Below the pieces are notes generated by a model. The model saw only the letters and a program-made list of their open reading frames with translations, did not search any database and was not told the origin of the DNA. This document shows, one piece after another, positions 24,236 to 32,903 of a stretch of DNA of 64,000 nucleotides. How positions within the stretch are numbered: position 1 is the first letter of the stretch; each line of letters opens with the position of its first letter. The translations under genes and the position numbers were made by a program. The DNA comes from Shinella fusca. GTDB lineage: Bacteria > Pseudomonadota > Alphaproteobacteria > Rhizobiales > Rhizobiaceae. Location of the stretch: positions 124,001 to 188,000 of the forward strand of contig NZ_JACHIK010000004.1 of assembly GCF_014203155.1 (NCBI RefSeq). Reading direction: 5' to 3'.

Positions 24236-25621
24236 TCAGATCGCGAGCAGCAGCGCCTCCGGGCTTCCGCTGGCGAGCGAAGCGAGGATGCCGAGCCCCG
24301 TGCGCAGGTCCTGCTCGCTGGTCGAGCCGAGCGAGATGCGCACGGCCGGGTGCCAGCTCTCGCCGCAGGTGCGGAAGGACGAGCCCGGCGCGATGGCGAC
24401 GCCGCGAAGGCGCGCCTGCGAGACGAACCCCTCCTCGCTGTGCCCTTCCGGCAGCGGCAGCCAGACATGCAGGCTCTGCGGATGGGCGTTGTAGGGCAGG
24501 CCCGCGAAGGCTTCCTCCGCAATGGCATGGCGCACCGCGAGCGCCCGGCGCTGCCAGTTGACCAGTTCCAGCGCCGTGCCGTCACCGACCCAGCGCGTGG
24601 CGATCTCCGCGATGGAGGGCGTCGCCATCCAGTTGGAGACGAGGTGGCGGTTGGCGACGGCCGCGACATAGCGGTCGGGCGCGGCGAGATAGCCGATGCG
24701 CAAGCCCGGCACCGTGATCTTGGTGAAGCCGGTGACGTAAAGCGTGCGTTCCGGCGCGAAGGCGGCGAGCGGCGGCGTGCCGCCCTCGACGAGCGGCCCG
24801 AGGATGTCGTTCTCGACGATCGCGATATCGTGGCGCCGCGCGACCTCGGCGAGCGCCTGCCGGCGCGCCGCGCTCATCAGCGTCGCGGTCGGGTTGATCA
24901 CCGAGGGCTGGAGGAAGACGGCGCGGATGACGCCCTTGCGGCAGGCCTCGTCCAGCGCCTCGGGGATCATGCCGTCACGGTCGATCGGCAGGCCCTCCAG
25001 ATGTAGCCCGAGATAGCTGGACAGCGGCACCAGCGTGTGGTGGCTGATCGCCTCCGCCGCGATGGTCGAACCGGGCGGGGCGACGCTCATCAGCGCGGTG
25101 GTGATGCCGGACGTCGCGCCGTTGGTGAGGTTGATGTTGAGCGGCGAGATATCGAGCCCGCAGCGCACCAGCCATTCGGCCGCGACCTTGCGGTGACGCG
25201 GGAAGACCATGTTCGGCCGGAAGGAGAGCGCCGAGCTCGACGGCAGGTTCTCCGCAAGCCAGCCGAAGGCCTCGCGCATCCGCTCCAGGTGGATCTGCTC
25301 GCAGACGGGTTTCAGGATCGACAGGTCCACCAGCTCGCCGAGGCGTTCGGGCAGGTAGGGCGGCTCCGGCTCCTTCGGCCGCGTCTGCACGAAGGAACCG
25401 CGGCCGATCTCGCCGGAAATCAGCCCGCGGCGGATCAGCTCGTCATAGGCGCGGCTGACGGTCTGGACCGAGAGCTTCAGGTCGTCGGCGAGCTTGCGAT
25501 GGGTCGGAAGGCGGGCGCCGTTCGCCAGCAAGCCTTCCTGGATGGCGCGGGCGATCTGCTCGGCAAGGGAGAGGTAGGCCGGCCGGCGCAATTGGGATAT
25601 ATCTGGTCGCCAACTTGTCAT
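24236..25621 (-). CDS. enuR: MocR/GabR-type regulator of ectoine catabolism EnuR
   Basis: 461 residues. GntR-type winged helix at about 15-75 (GARLPTHRKLADDLKLSVQT, GEIGRGSFV) joined by a linker to a fold-type-I aminotransferase-like domain. The PLP lysine is Lys301 in VTGFTKITVPGLRIGY, matching the PLP-binding lysine of Ruegeria EnuR. In that system the regulator represses the import and catabolic genes until alpha-ADABA or DABA reacts with the PLP aldimine. The gene lies immediately upstream of ehuA on the same strand and is divergent from asnC. No clear RBS precedes the ATG; the longer upstream frame lacks homology. The role is well supported by position and architecture. Confidence 0.93.
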   Translation of the reverse strand: MTSWRPDISQLRRPAYLSLAEQIARAIQEGLLANGARLPTHRKLADDLKLSVQTVSRAYDELIRRGLISGEIGRGSFVQTRPKEPEPPYLPERLGELVDLSILKPVCEQIHLERMREAFGWLAENLPSSSALSFRPNMVFPRHRKVAAEWLVRCGLDISPLNINLTNGATSGITTALMSVAPPGSTIAAEAISHHTLVPLSSYLGLHLEGLPIDRDGMIPEALDEACRKGVIRAVFLQPSVINPTATLMSAARRQALAEVARRHDIAIVENDILGPLVEGGTPPLAAFAPERTLYVTGFTKITVPGLRIGYLAAPDRYVAAVANRHLVSNWMATPSIAEIATRWVGDGTALELVNWQRRALAVRHAIAEEAFAGLPYNAHPQSLHVWLPLPEGHSEEGFVSQARLRGVAIAPGSSFRTCGESWHPAVRISLGSTSEQDLRTGLGILASLASGSPEALLLAI

Positions 25622-25724
25622 GATTTCAACACTGCGCAAATTCAGTTCAATTGACAACGCCAAAATGGCTTTCCATTGTCTTTTTCCCTGCTTTGACATG
25701 ATCCCCGCCCGGAGGGCGACCCGC

Positions 25725-26207
25725 ATGAAACTCGACGCCATCGACCTGCGCATCCTGGAAGCGATCCAGGAGAACGGACGCATCACCAAGCTGGCGCTGG
25801 CGGAACGGGCGGGCCTTTCGCCCACCCCCTGCTGGCTGCGCCTGCGCAAGCTGGAAAAGGCGGGCATCGTCACCGGCTATCATGCGCGGGTCGCGGTGCG
25901 GCGCCTCGCCCCGGTCGCAAGCGTCCTGATGGAGGTGACGCTCGCCAATCACCGCCAGGCCGATTTCGACCGTTTCGAGCGCGCCGTGGCGGCAACGCCG
26001 GAGATTGTCGCCTGCTGGTCCGTCGGCGGCGGCGTCGATTACATCCTGAAGATCATGGCGGCCGATATCGACGCCTACCAGCGCCTCGTCGACGGCCTGC
26101 TCGACCGCGACCTCGGCATCGACCGCTACTTCACCTACATCGTCACCAAGACGGTGAAGGAGGAGACCGTGCTGCCGCTTCCGACGCTGCTGCCCTCTTC
26201 CGAATAG
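25725..26207 (+). CDS. asnC: AsnC/Lrp-type regulator of the ectoine locus
   Basis: 160 residues from the ATG with GGAGGG about 9 nt upstream (the frame extends further upstream without support). HTH at about 5-55 (MKLDAIDLRILEAIQENGRI, LAERAGLSPTPCWLRLRKLE), then a RAM/ActD ligand domain with SVGGGVDYILKIMAADIDAY. It is the linked activator known as AsnC or DoeX in ectoine-degrading bacteria; in Halomonas DoeX binds upstream of doeA. It is divergent from enuR (103 bp) and directly upstream of doeC, which starts 118 nt later. A perfect inverted repeat between them is a candidate binding site. Confidence 0.9.
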   Translation: MKLDAIDLRILEAIQENGRITKLALAERAGLSPTPCWLRLRKLEKAGIVTGYHARVAVRRLAPVASVLMEVTLANHRQADFDRFERAVAATPEIVACWSVGGGVDYILKIMAADIDAYQRLVDGLLDRDLGIDRYFTYIVTKTVKEETVLPLPTLLPSSE

Positions 26208-26209
26208 AG

Positions 26210-26276
26210 AGATTGTCTACGGCGCCCCGCACCTTTGGCCAAAGTCTCTGCGGCCGGCCCCGCCAATAGACAATCT
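26210..26276. promoter_or_regulatory. Perfect 10-bp inverted repeat before doeC, candidate AsnC site
   Basis: AGATTGTCTA (26210-26219) and TAGACAATCT (26267-26276) are exact reverse complements, 57 bp centre to centre, in the asnC-doeC gap. The core ATTGTCT also occurs upstream of asnC at 25675-25681. Recurrence in the two gaps flanking asnC fits an Lrp/AsnC operator used for autoregulation and doeC control. Binding is inferred. Confidence 0.5.
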
Positions 26277-26325
26277 GACGCCCGCCCCTCTGGCAGACTC
26301 CGTCCGACAGCCAGAGGAGGCCGCC

Positions 26326-27822
26326 ATGACCGCCGTATTTGCCAGAACCGTCTTCCACGAAGCCCTTGCCCGGCTCGGCGATCCCCACCTGCTGCGCGAG
26401 CTCGCCTATGTCGGCGGCCGCTGGGTGGCGGGGCGCGGCGGCAGCAGCTTCCCGGTGACGGACCCCGCCTCCGCCGCCACGCTCGCCCATGTCGCCGCCC
26501 TTGACGGCGACCAGACGGCGCAAGCCGTCGATGCGGCCGCAGAGGCCTTTCCCGCCTGGCGGGACAGGCTGCCGCAGGAGCGCGCCGCGATCCTGCGCAA
26601 ATGGCACGCCCTCATGCTGGAGGCACGCGAGGACCTCGCGCTGCTGATGACGCTGGAACAGGGCAAGCCGCTGGCGGAATCCCGCGGCGAGATCGACTAT
26701 GCCGCCTCGTTCATCGAGTGGTATGCCGAGGAAGGAAAGCGCCTCAATGCCGAGAGCGTCACCAGCCACCTGCCCGACGCGGAGATGATCGTGCGGCGCG
26801 AGGCGCTCGGCGTCGTCGGCATCGTCACGCCGTGGAATTTCCCCTCCGCCATGATCACCCGCAAGGCGGCCGCCGCGCTCGCCGCCGGCTGCACCGTCGT
26901 CGCCCATCCTTCGAGCGAGACGCCGCTTTCCGCGCTCGCCCTTGCCGAGCTCGGCGAGCGCGCCGGCCTTCCGGCCGGCGTCTTCAACGTCGTGACGGGG
27001 GACGCGGCCACCATCGTCGGCCGCATGAATGCCGATCCGCGCGTGCGGGCGATGAGCTTCACCGGCTCGACGGAGATCGGCCGGCGGATCGCCGCCGAAA
27101 GCGCCCCGACCATGAAGCGCCTCGTCATGGAGCTCGGCGGCCACGCGCCGCTGATCGTCTTTGCCGATGCCGACATCGACAGGGCCGCCGACATCGCGGT
27201 CAACGCCAAGTTCGCCACCTCCGGCCAGGATTGCCTTGCCGCCAACCGCATCTATGTCGAGCGCCCGGCGCTTGCCGCCTTCACCAGGGCCTTCGAGGCG
27301 CGCATCGCGGCGCTGAAGGTGGGTCCCGGACTGGAGCCGGGCAGCGAGATCGGCCCGCTGATGCACGAGCGCGCCATCGCCAAGGTGGAGGAGCAGGTGG
27401 CCGACGCGGTGAAACGCGGCGCGAAGCTGCTGGCCGGCGGCAAACGCCACAAGGCCGGCCCGCTGTTCTACGAGCCGACGCTGCTGGTGGATGTGCCGGA
27501 CGACGCGCTGATCATGCGCGAGGAAACCTTCGGCCCCGTCGCAGCCGTCACCGCCTTCGACGGCGAGGCGGAGGTGGTCGCCCGGGCCAACGACACCGAA
27601 TACGGCCTCGTCGCCTATGTCGTCACCGAGAACGGCGCGCGCCAGATGCGCCTTTCCCGCGCGCTGGAATACGGCATGGTGGCGATCAACCGGGTGAAGA
27701 TCACCGGCGGCCCCATTCCCTTCGGCGGCTGGAAACAATCCGGCCTCGGCCGCGAGGGCTCGCGCCACGGCATGGAGGCCTTCACCGAACTCAAATACCT
27801 CTGCATCGACACCGCTGCCTGA
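26326..27822 (+). CDS. doeC: Aspartate-semialdehyde dehydrogenase of ectoine catabolism (DoeC, SSADH-like)
   Basis: 498 residues of the NAD(P)-aldehyde dehydrogenase superfamily, succinate-semialdehyde dehydrogenase subgroup. Catalytic Cys303 lies in TSGQDCLAANRIYVERP, the general base in MELGGHAPLIVF, and the cofactor motif FTGSTEIGRRI. TPWNFPSAMITRKAAAALAA and FGGWKQSGLGREGSRHGM are intact. In ectoine clusters (ssd or doeC) the enzyme oxidises aspartate-semialdehyde, made from 2,4-diaminobutyrate by DoeD, to aspartate. AGAGGAGG lies 5 nt upstream of the start. It is followed by doeD after 134 nt that carry a palindromic repeat. Generic SSADH activity cannot be excluded by sequence alone. 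Confidence 0.9.
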   Translation: MTAVFARTVFHEALARLGDPHLLRELAYVGGRWVAGRGGSSFPVTDPASAATLAHVAALDGDQTAQAVDAAAEAFPAWRDRLPQERAAILRKWHALMLEAREDLALLMTLEQGKPLAESRGEIDYAASFIEWYAEEGKRLNAESVTSHLPDAEMIVRREALGVVGIVTPWNFPSAMITRKAAAALAAGCTVVAHPSSETPLSALALAELGERAGLPAGVFNVVTGDAATIVGRMNADPRVRAMSFTGSTEIGRRIAAESAPTMKRLVMELGGHAPLIVFADADIDRAADIAVNAKFATSGQDCLAANRIYVERPALAAFTRAFEARIAALKVGPGLEPGSEIGPLMHERAIAKVEEQVADAVKRGAKLLAGGKRHKAGPLFYEPTLLVDVPDDALIMREETFGPVAAVTAFDGEAEVVARANDTEYGLVAYVVTENGARQMRLSRALEYGMVAINRVKITGGPIPFGGWKQSGLGREGSRHGMEAFTELKYLCIDTAA

Positions 27823-27830
27823 CCCTCCCA

Positions 27831-27906
27831 CGTCATCCTCGGGCTTGACCCGAGGATGCACAACCCGGGTGCCGCATGGATCCTCGGGTCAAGCCCGAGG
27901 ATGACG
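27831..27906. repeat. Palindromic repeat between doeC and doeD
   Basis: Two 27-nt arms (27831-27857 and 27880-27906) are exact reverse complements, and each arm is itself nearly palindromic (ATCCTCGGG-cttga-CCCGAGGAT). This nested inverted structure is a familiar intergenic element of rhizobial genomes. Placed 9 nt after the doeC stop, it can form alternative hairpins in the doeC-doeD mRNA and may act as an attenuator or mRNA stabiliser. Confidence 0.85.
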
Positions 27907-27956
27907 GAGGTAAAGGGTGTACGGCTTGAAATAAACCGACCTCGAAAGGAAAGACC

Positions 27957-29330
27957 ATGGCCGACAGACGCAACGAACTCACCGCCTGGGACCGCGACCA
28001 CTTCTTCCATCCCTCCACCCATATGGGCATGCACGCCCGCGGCGAGACGCCGACCCGCGTCATCGGCGGCGGCGAGGGCGTCTACATCACCGACACGAAC
28101 GGCAAGACGAGCCTCGACGCCTTTGCCGGCCTCTATTGCGTGAATGTCGGCTACGGCCGCCAGAAGATCGCCGACGCGATCGCCGAACAGGCCAAGAACC
28201 TCGCCTACTACCACGCCTATGTCGGCCACGGCACGGAAGCCTCGATCACCCTTTCCAAGATGATCATCGACCGCGCGCCGGAAGGCATGAGCCGCGTCTA
28301 TTTCGGCCTTTCGGGCTCGGATGCCAACGAGACGAACATCAAGCTCATCTGGTACTACAACAACATCCTCGGCCGGCCCGAGAAGAAGAAGATCATCTCC
28401 CGCTGGCGCGGCTATCACGGCTCGGGCGTCATGACCGGCTCGCTGACGGGCCTTCACCTCTTCCACAACGCCTTCGACCTGCCGCGCGCGCCGATCCTGC
28501 ACACGGAAGCGCCCTACTTCTTCCGCCGGCCCGACCGCGCGATGGACGAGGAGCAGTTCTCGCAATACTGCGCCGACAAGCTGGAGGAGATGATCCTCGC
28601 CGAAGGCCCGGAGACGGTCGCCGCCTTCATCGGCGAACCCATCCTCGGCACCGGCGGCATCGTGCCGCCGCCGAAGGGCTACTGGCAGAAGATCCAGGCC
28701 GTGCTCGACAAGTACGACATCCTGCTCGTCGCCGACGAGGTCGTGACCGGCTTCGGCCGCCTCGGCACCATGTTCGGCTCCGACCACTACGGCATGAAGC
28801 CGGCGCTCATCACCATCGCCAAGGGCCTCACCTCGGCCTATGCGCCCCTCTCCGGCACCATCGTCTCCGACAAGGTCTGGGACGTGCTGGTGAAGGGCTC
28901 GGACGAGCTCGGCGCCATCGGCCACGGCTGGACCTATTCGGCCCATCCGATCTGCGCGGCGGCGGGCGTCGCCAATCTCGAACTCATCGACGAACTCGGC
29001 CTCGTCGAGAACGCCGGCTCCACCGGGGCCTATTTCCGGGACGGGCTGGCAAAGGCCGTCGGCGACCACAGGCATGTCGGTGAAGTCCGCGGCGACGGCC
29101 TGATGGCAGCCATCGAATTCGTCGAGGACAGGGACGACCGCGCCTTCTTCGATCCGGCCCGCAAGGTCGGCCCGCAGGTCGCCGCCGCCCTTCTCGAGCG
29201 CGGCGTCATCGGCCGCGCCATGCCGCAGGGCGATATCCTCGGCTTCGCCCCGCCGCTCTGCCTCACGAAAGAGGAGGCCGATATCGTGGTGAAGGCCACG
29301 GCCGACGCCGTGAAGTCGGTTCTCGGCTGA
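27957..29330 (+). CDS. doeD: Diaminobutyrate-type aminotransferase of ectoine catabolism (DoeD)
   Basis: 457 residues, class III PLP aminotransferase. PLP Lys289 lies in ITIAKGLTSAYAPLS, the ring-stacking aspartate in LLVADEVVTGFGRLG, and the phosphate-binding GSDANETNIKL and YHGSGVMTGSLTG segments are present. In ectoine loci (atf/doeD) it transfers the 4-amino group of 2,4-diaminobutyrate to give aspartate-semialdehyde for DoeC. AAAGGAAAGACC precedes the ATG. Its last 68 bp overlap, tail to tail, the 3' end of exoZ, so the ectoine locus directly abuts the succinoglycan cluster. Related omega-transaminases have similar motifs; context decides the name. Confidence 0.9.
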   Translation: MADRRNELTAWDRDHFFHPSTHMGMHARGETPTRVIGGGEGVYITDTNGKTSLDAFAGLYCVNVGYGRQKIADAIAEQAKNLAYYHAYVGHGTEASITLSKMIIDRAPEGMSRVYFGLSGSDANETNIKLIWYYNNILGRPEKKKIISRWRGYHGSGVMTGSLTGLHLFHNAFDLPRAPILHTEAPYFFRRPDRAMDEEQFSQYCADKLEEMILAEGPETVAAFIGEPILGTGGIVPPPKGYWQKIQAVLDKYDILLVADEVVTGFGRLGTMFGSDHYGMKPALITIAKGLTSAYAPLSGTIVSDKVWDVLVKGSDELGAIGHGWTYSAHPICAAAGVANLELIDELGLVENAGSTGAYFRDGLAKAVGDHRHVGEVRGDGLMAAIEFVEDRDDRAFFDPARKVGPQVAAALLERGVIGRAMPQGDILGFAPPLCLTKEEADIVVKATADAVKSVLG

Positions 29331-30360
29331 CCGGGATCGAAACAGCCGGGGCGGCCGCCGCGCCGCCCCGGCCACGCCGCAAGAGGGGACGTTCGAGCAG
29401 GGAGTAGCCCGCGATCCCCACGGCGATACCGGCGCCGGCCGACAGGGCGAATGTCACGCCCTCCGGCAAGCCGAGCATCGGGCCCACCCTTGCGGCAAGG
29501 GAGACCGCGAAGGTGTGCCAGAGATAGATGGAGTAGGACGCGCTGCCGAGGAGGGCCGGAACCGAAAGGTGCGGAACGCCGCCCCGCCTTTCCAGCGCCG
29601 CGGTGCCATAGACCAGCGCACAGGCGAGCGGCCCGCAGGTCCATTCATCGAAAGGCAGCCTGAGGATGCCGATGGCCGCGAAGCCCAGAAGGCCGACGGC
29701 GACCAGCCCGAGCGCCAGCGGGCGACCCGGAACGTAGCCGGCAAGCCAGAGCCGGGCGATCCCCATGCCGGCAACGAATTCCAGGATGATCGGCCGCGTA
29801 TAGGTGACGATGAGCGGAGCGTCGCTTTTCACCACAAGGCCGATGGCGACCAGCAGGCAGAAGACCGCGGCCATGACGGCGAAGCGGATGCGCGACCGCA
29901 GCATCAGGCAGGCCGCGAAGACCAGGTAGAAGAACATCTCGTAGTTCAGCGTCCAGCCCTGCACGAGCACGGGCCAGAGCTCGCCGCTGCTCGGCGAGCG
30001 CGCCGGCACGAAGAAGAGCGAGGCGGCGACGTGGCCGGCCGTCAGCACGAGATTGGGAAAGAGGCCGGCAAGCCCGCCCGCCACCATCACGCCCGTCGCG
30101 AGCCAGTAGACCGGCACGATACGGCGGATGCGCTCGGCAAGGAAGCGGCCGGGCGAGACGGGACGCCGCTCGACGATCACCCACATGATGAAGCCGCTGA
30201 TGACGAAGAAGACGTCGACGCCGGCCGCGCCGATGGCGAAGGCATGGCCGGTGCGCTCGGCGGCATGGAAGACGACGACGGCAAGGGCGGCGAACGCACG
30301 CAGGTACTGGATGCCGTAGAGCGTTTCCCGGCTCTCCGCCGGCAGGCTGCGCGCCGTCAT
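29263..30360 (-). CDS. exoZ: Succinoglycan O-acetyltransferase ExoZ
   Basis: 365 residues, acyltransferase-3 family integral membrane protein with about ten helices. The catalytic-type histidine is in AVVVFHAAERTG, followed by GVDVFFVISGFIMW and RIRRIVPVYW, then a C-terminal YSIYLWHTF motif. In S. meliloti ExoZ acetylates the succinoglycan repeating unit. Identity is supported by the collinear order exoZ-exoQ-exoF-exoY. It overlaps exoQ by 4 nt (ATGA). It is longer than the S. meliloti protein: the C-terminal 30-40 residues are Arg/Pro-rich, read antisense to doeD, and may be recent extension caused by the junction with the ectoine locus. Confidence 0.88.
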   Translation of the reverse strand: MTARSLPAESRETLYGIQYLRAFAALAVVVFHAAERTGHAFAIGAAGVDVFFVISGFIMWVIVERRPVSPGRFLAERIRRIVPVYWLATGVMVAGGLAGLFPNLVLTAGHVAASLFFVPARSPSSGELWPVLVQGWTLNYEMFFYLVFAACLMLRSRIRFAVMAAVFCLLVAIGLVVKSDAPLIVTYTRPIILEFVAGMGIARLWLAGYVPGRPLALGLVAVGLLGFAAIGILRLPFDEWTCGPLACALVYGTAALERRGGVPHLSVPALLGSASYSIYLWHTFAVSLAARVGPMLGLPEGVTFALSAGAGIAVGIAGYSLLERPLLRRGRGGAAAAPAVSIPVSREPTSRRRPWPSPRYRPPLS

Positions 30361-31610
30361 GCGAGCGCCGCCCGATAGGAAAGAGGCTGGCGGACCGGGC
30401 TCCTGCGCCCGTCGGCCAGCTTGCCGGCGGCGAAATAGAGCAGGAACGAGCCGACGTGATAGGGATTGAGGATGTCGATCTCCACGAAAGTACGCACCGT
30501 CAGCAGCGCGGCGACGGTGAAGAGCACCAGCGCCTCCCCGTCCCGCGTCGCCGAGAGCAGCCGGCCGAGATGGCCGCCGAGGGTGACCAGGAGCACCATG
30601 GTCAGGAGCAGGCAGCCGACAAGCCCGGTCTCGACGGTGGTGGCGATGAAGGTATTGTGGAAATGGAAGCCGCTGCGCGTGCCGATGAAGAAATCCGCCC
30701 AGAGCCGCTCCGCATCGGCGAAACCCTGCACCCAGAACGCCTGGTAGCCGATGCCGACGAAGGGCGCCCTGCCCGCCGCCTCGATGCCCTGCTGCCAGAG
30801 ATAGGTGCGCCCGGTCAGCGTCGCGTCCTTGCCGAAGGCGGCAAGGAGCATCTGGTAGCCGCCGCCATAGGCCGCCGCAAGGATCGCCAGAACGCTCAGC
30901 ACGCTAAGCGACAGGAACAGCATCTTGCGATGGCGCGGCGCGAGGCGCTCGAGCGCCCGCAGCGAAAGGCAGAGGCCGGCGATCACGACGGTGGTCAGCA
31001 CCGAGGTCGCCGACTGCGAGGCCTTGAGGCAATAGAGCGCGACGAGGATGCAGCCGACGGCGAGAAGCTTCCAGACCCCGCGCTCGACACCGAGGAAGAG
31101 CGCAGCAAAGGCGAAGAGCACGGCGAGCGAGGCATAGAAGCCGAGCTGGTTCTTCGAGGCGAAGGCGCCGACGAAGCTGTAGGTGCCGTCGAGCGGATCG
31201 AGATGATAGACGCCGAAGGCGAGCGAATAGGCAAGCACCAGCCCCGTGCCGATCAGCCCGCCGCGCACGAGCATGCGCGTATCGGCAACGCGCATGGCGA
31301 TCAGCGCGCAGATGACGTGGGAGAGATATTGCACGCCGGCACGCGCCGTCGTGCCCGGGGCCTGCGACCAGAAGACGGAAAGGCAGGCAAAGAGCGCGAA
31401 GGCGAAGATCCACGCATAGCGCGCGTAGTTGCCGAGCACCCGCCGGTAATCGAGGGCGACGAGCGGCAGCCACAGCGCGTAGTAGGCAAGGATCGAGACC
31501 TGGCCGAAGCGGAAGGAATAGGCGAAGACGAAGAAGGAGAGCGCCAGGGCGAACGCGGCATAGGCCTCGTTGCCGACGGGTCCGATCAGGCGCGCCTTCG
31601 CGATCCGCAT
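30357..31610 (-). CDS. exoQ: Succinoglycan polymerase-type protein ExoQ
   Basis: 417 residues from the ATG with GAGG 6 nt upstream; the ORF extends 15 codons further without support. Wzy/WaaL-like O-antigen ligase fold with 10-12 membrane helices and a large periplasmic loop containing TLTGRTYLWQQGIEAA and SGFHFHNTFIATTVETG, where Arg and His residues are typical of polymerases. In S. meliloti ExoQ is needed to make high-molecular-weight succinoglycan from lipid-linked octasaccharides. It starts 7 nt after the exoF stop and overlaps exoZ by 4 nt. Confidence 0.9.
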   Translation of the reverse strand: MRIAKARLIGPVGNEAYAAFALALSFFVFAYSFRFGQVSILAYYALWLPLVALDYRRVLGNYARYAWIFAFALFACLSVFWSQAPGTTARAGVQYLSHVICALIAMRVADTRMLVRGGLIGTGLVLAYSLAFGVYHLDPLDGTYSFVGAFASKNQLGFYASLAVLFAFAALFLGVERGVWKLLAVGCILVALYCLKASQSATSVLTTVVIAGLCLSLRALERLAPRHRKMLFLSLSVLSVLAILAAAYGGGYQMLLAAFGKDATLTGRTYLWQQGIEAAGRAPFVGIGYQAFWVQGFADAERLWADFFIGTRSGFHFHNTFIATTVETGLVGCLLLTMVLLVTLGGHLGRLLSATRDGEALVLFTVAALLTVRTFVEIDILNPYHVGSFLLYFAAGKLADGRRSPVRQPLSYRAALA

Positions 31611-31617
31611 GGCCGCC

Positions 31618-32883
31618 TCACTGCGTCGCGAGGCTGATATCCACCTTGACGACATCGCCCGGCAGGATGGGCGTCGTCTCGGTGGCGCGGATCTGCTCGG
31701 CCTTTCCCTTCACCGTGCGCAGGATCGAATAGCCGATATTGGCGGCGGAAGCGCCGCCCTTCAGCGTCACGGCATCTGCCGACTGCAGCATGGCCTCGGA
31801 CATGAGGTCCCGGCTCGTGCCGAGCTTGAGGGTGAGCGTATCCAGCTCCTGCTCGGTATTCTGCATTTCCTGGGCGAGCTGTGCATCCCAGTCGTTCTGG
31901 AGATTGGTCTCGTCCTGCGAGGCCTTGTTGATATCCTGCTTGGCCTTCAGCGAGGCCGTGTCGATATCGAGGAGCGCGGCCTGCAGGTCCGCCGCGCGCT
32001 GTTCCAGCGCAAGGCGCCGGGAGCTGATGGCAAGGCCCTTCTCGGCAAGCGAATCCACCTTCGTCAGGTCGCCCTGCACCAGTTCGAGCTGGCGCGTCTG
32101 GGTCTCGGATTTCTTGCCGAGCGCGTCGATCTCGTTGGTGAGCAGCGACTTGAGGTCGGCCAGCGCCGTCAATTGCAGGCGCAGGCGCTTTTCGCGCGAG
32201 GCCATCAGCGCCTTCTCGCTTTCGAGGATGGCGCGCGCCTCGTCCGAATCGCCGAGCTCCTTCGGCATGACGATATCCTTCGCCGCACCCATCTCGGCGG
32301 CGATGCGGGCGCGGCGGATCAGGAGGCGGTTGCGCTCGGCAAGCTGCACGGCGGCCTCGCCCTCCGAGCGCAGGAAATCGCGGGTGAAGCGCTGGCCGGG
32401 ATCGGCCCGCTTGAGCCCGCCGCCGAGGCTGACGGCCTTGAGGACGGTGAGGCCCGGCGCATAGGGATAGGCGCCCGGCGTCTGCACCTCACCGGCAAGA
32501 TAGACGGGCCTGTACTCGGCGATCTCCACCGAGGCGGAGGGCAGGTCCTTGAGGCCGAACAGGACCTGCATCTTCCTGCCGATCTCCTCGGCAAGCTCGG
32601 CGGTCGTGCGCCCGTCCGCCGGCAGCGTGCCGATGAACGGCAGGGAAAGCGCGCCGTCCGCGCCGATGCTGTAGTCGCCGCTGACGGCGCTCCAGTCACG
32701 GATGGCGCCCTCCGCCGTCTGCCATTCGGCAACGCGGATGCGCAGCTTGTCCATCACGCCCAGCCGATACTCCTCCGCGAAGGCGGCAGCCGGGGCGGCA
32801 AGCGCGAGCGCAAGGCACAGCCCGCCGAGCATTCTCACGGGAAAGGCGGTCGCGGCGGAAGCCGCGTTCGGGAACGTCTTCAT
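31618..32883 (-). CDS. exoF: Succinoglycan outer-membrane/periplasmic export protein ExoF
   Basis: 421 residues, the same length I recall for S. meliloti ExoF. Signal peptide about 1-36. A polysaccharide export domain follows (YRLGVMDKLRIRVAEWQ, SIGADGALSLPFIGTLPADG), then a SLBB-type region (VYLAGEVQTPGAYPYAPGLT). Residues about 210-350 are long charged helices predicted to form coiled coils, and the C-terminus has ILPGDVVKVDISL. ExoF is required with ExoY for adding the first galactose and probably links synthesis to export. It lies between exoY (20 nt) and exoQ (7 nt). No lipobox was found, unlike classical Wza. Confidence 0.92.
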   Translation of the reverse strand: MKTFPNAASAATAFPVRMLGGLCLALALAAPAAAFAEEYRLGVMDKLRIRVAEWQTAEGAIRDWSAVSGDYSIGADGALSLPFIGTLPADGRTTAELAEEIGRKMQVLFGLKDLPSASVEIAEYRPVYLAGEVQTPGAYPYAPGLTVLKAVSLGGGLKRADPGQRFTRDFLRSEGEAAVQLAERNRLLIRRARIAAEMGAAKDIVMPKELGDSDEARAILESEKALMASREKRLRLQLTALADLKSLLTNEIDALGKKSETQTRQLELVQGDLTKVDSLAEKGLAISSRRLALEQRAADLQAALLDIDTASLKAKQDINKASQDETNLQNDWDAQLAQEMQNTEQELDTLTLKLGTSRDLMSEAMLQSADAVTLKGGASAANIGYSILRTVKGKAEQIRATETTPILPGDVVKVDISLATQ

Positions 32884-32903
32884 GAACCTGTCCTTCTTTC
32901 GGA

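Noticed and set aside
26326-27822. Plain GABA-pathway succinate-semialdehyde dehydrogenase (gabD)
   Set aside because: The sequence allows it, but position between asnC and doeD in an ectoine locus makes the DoeC role more likely.
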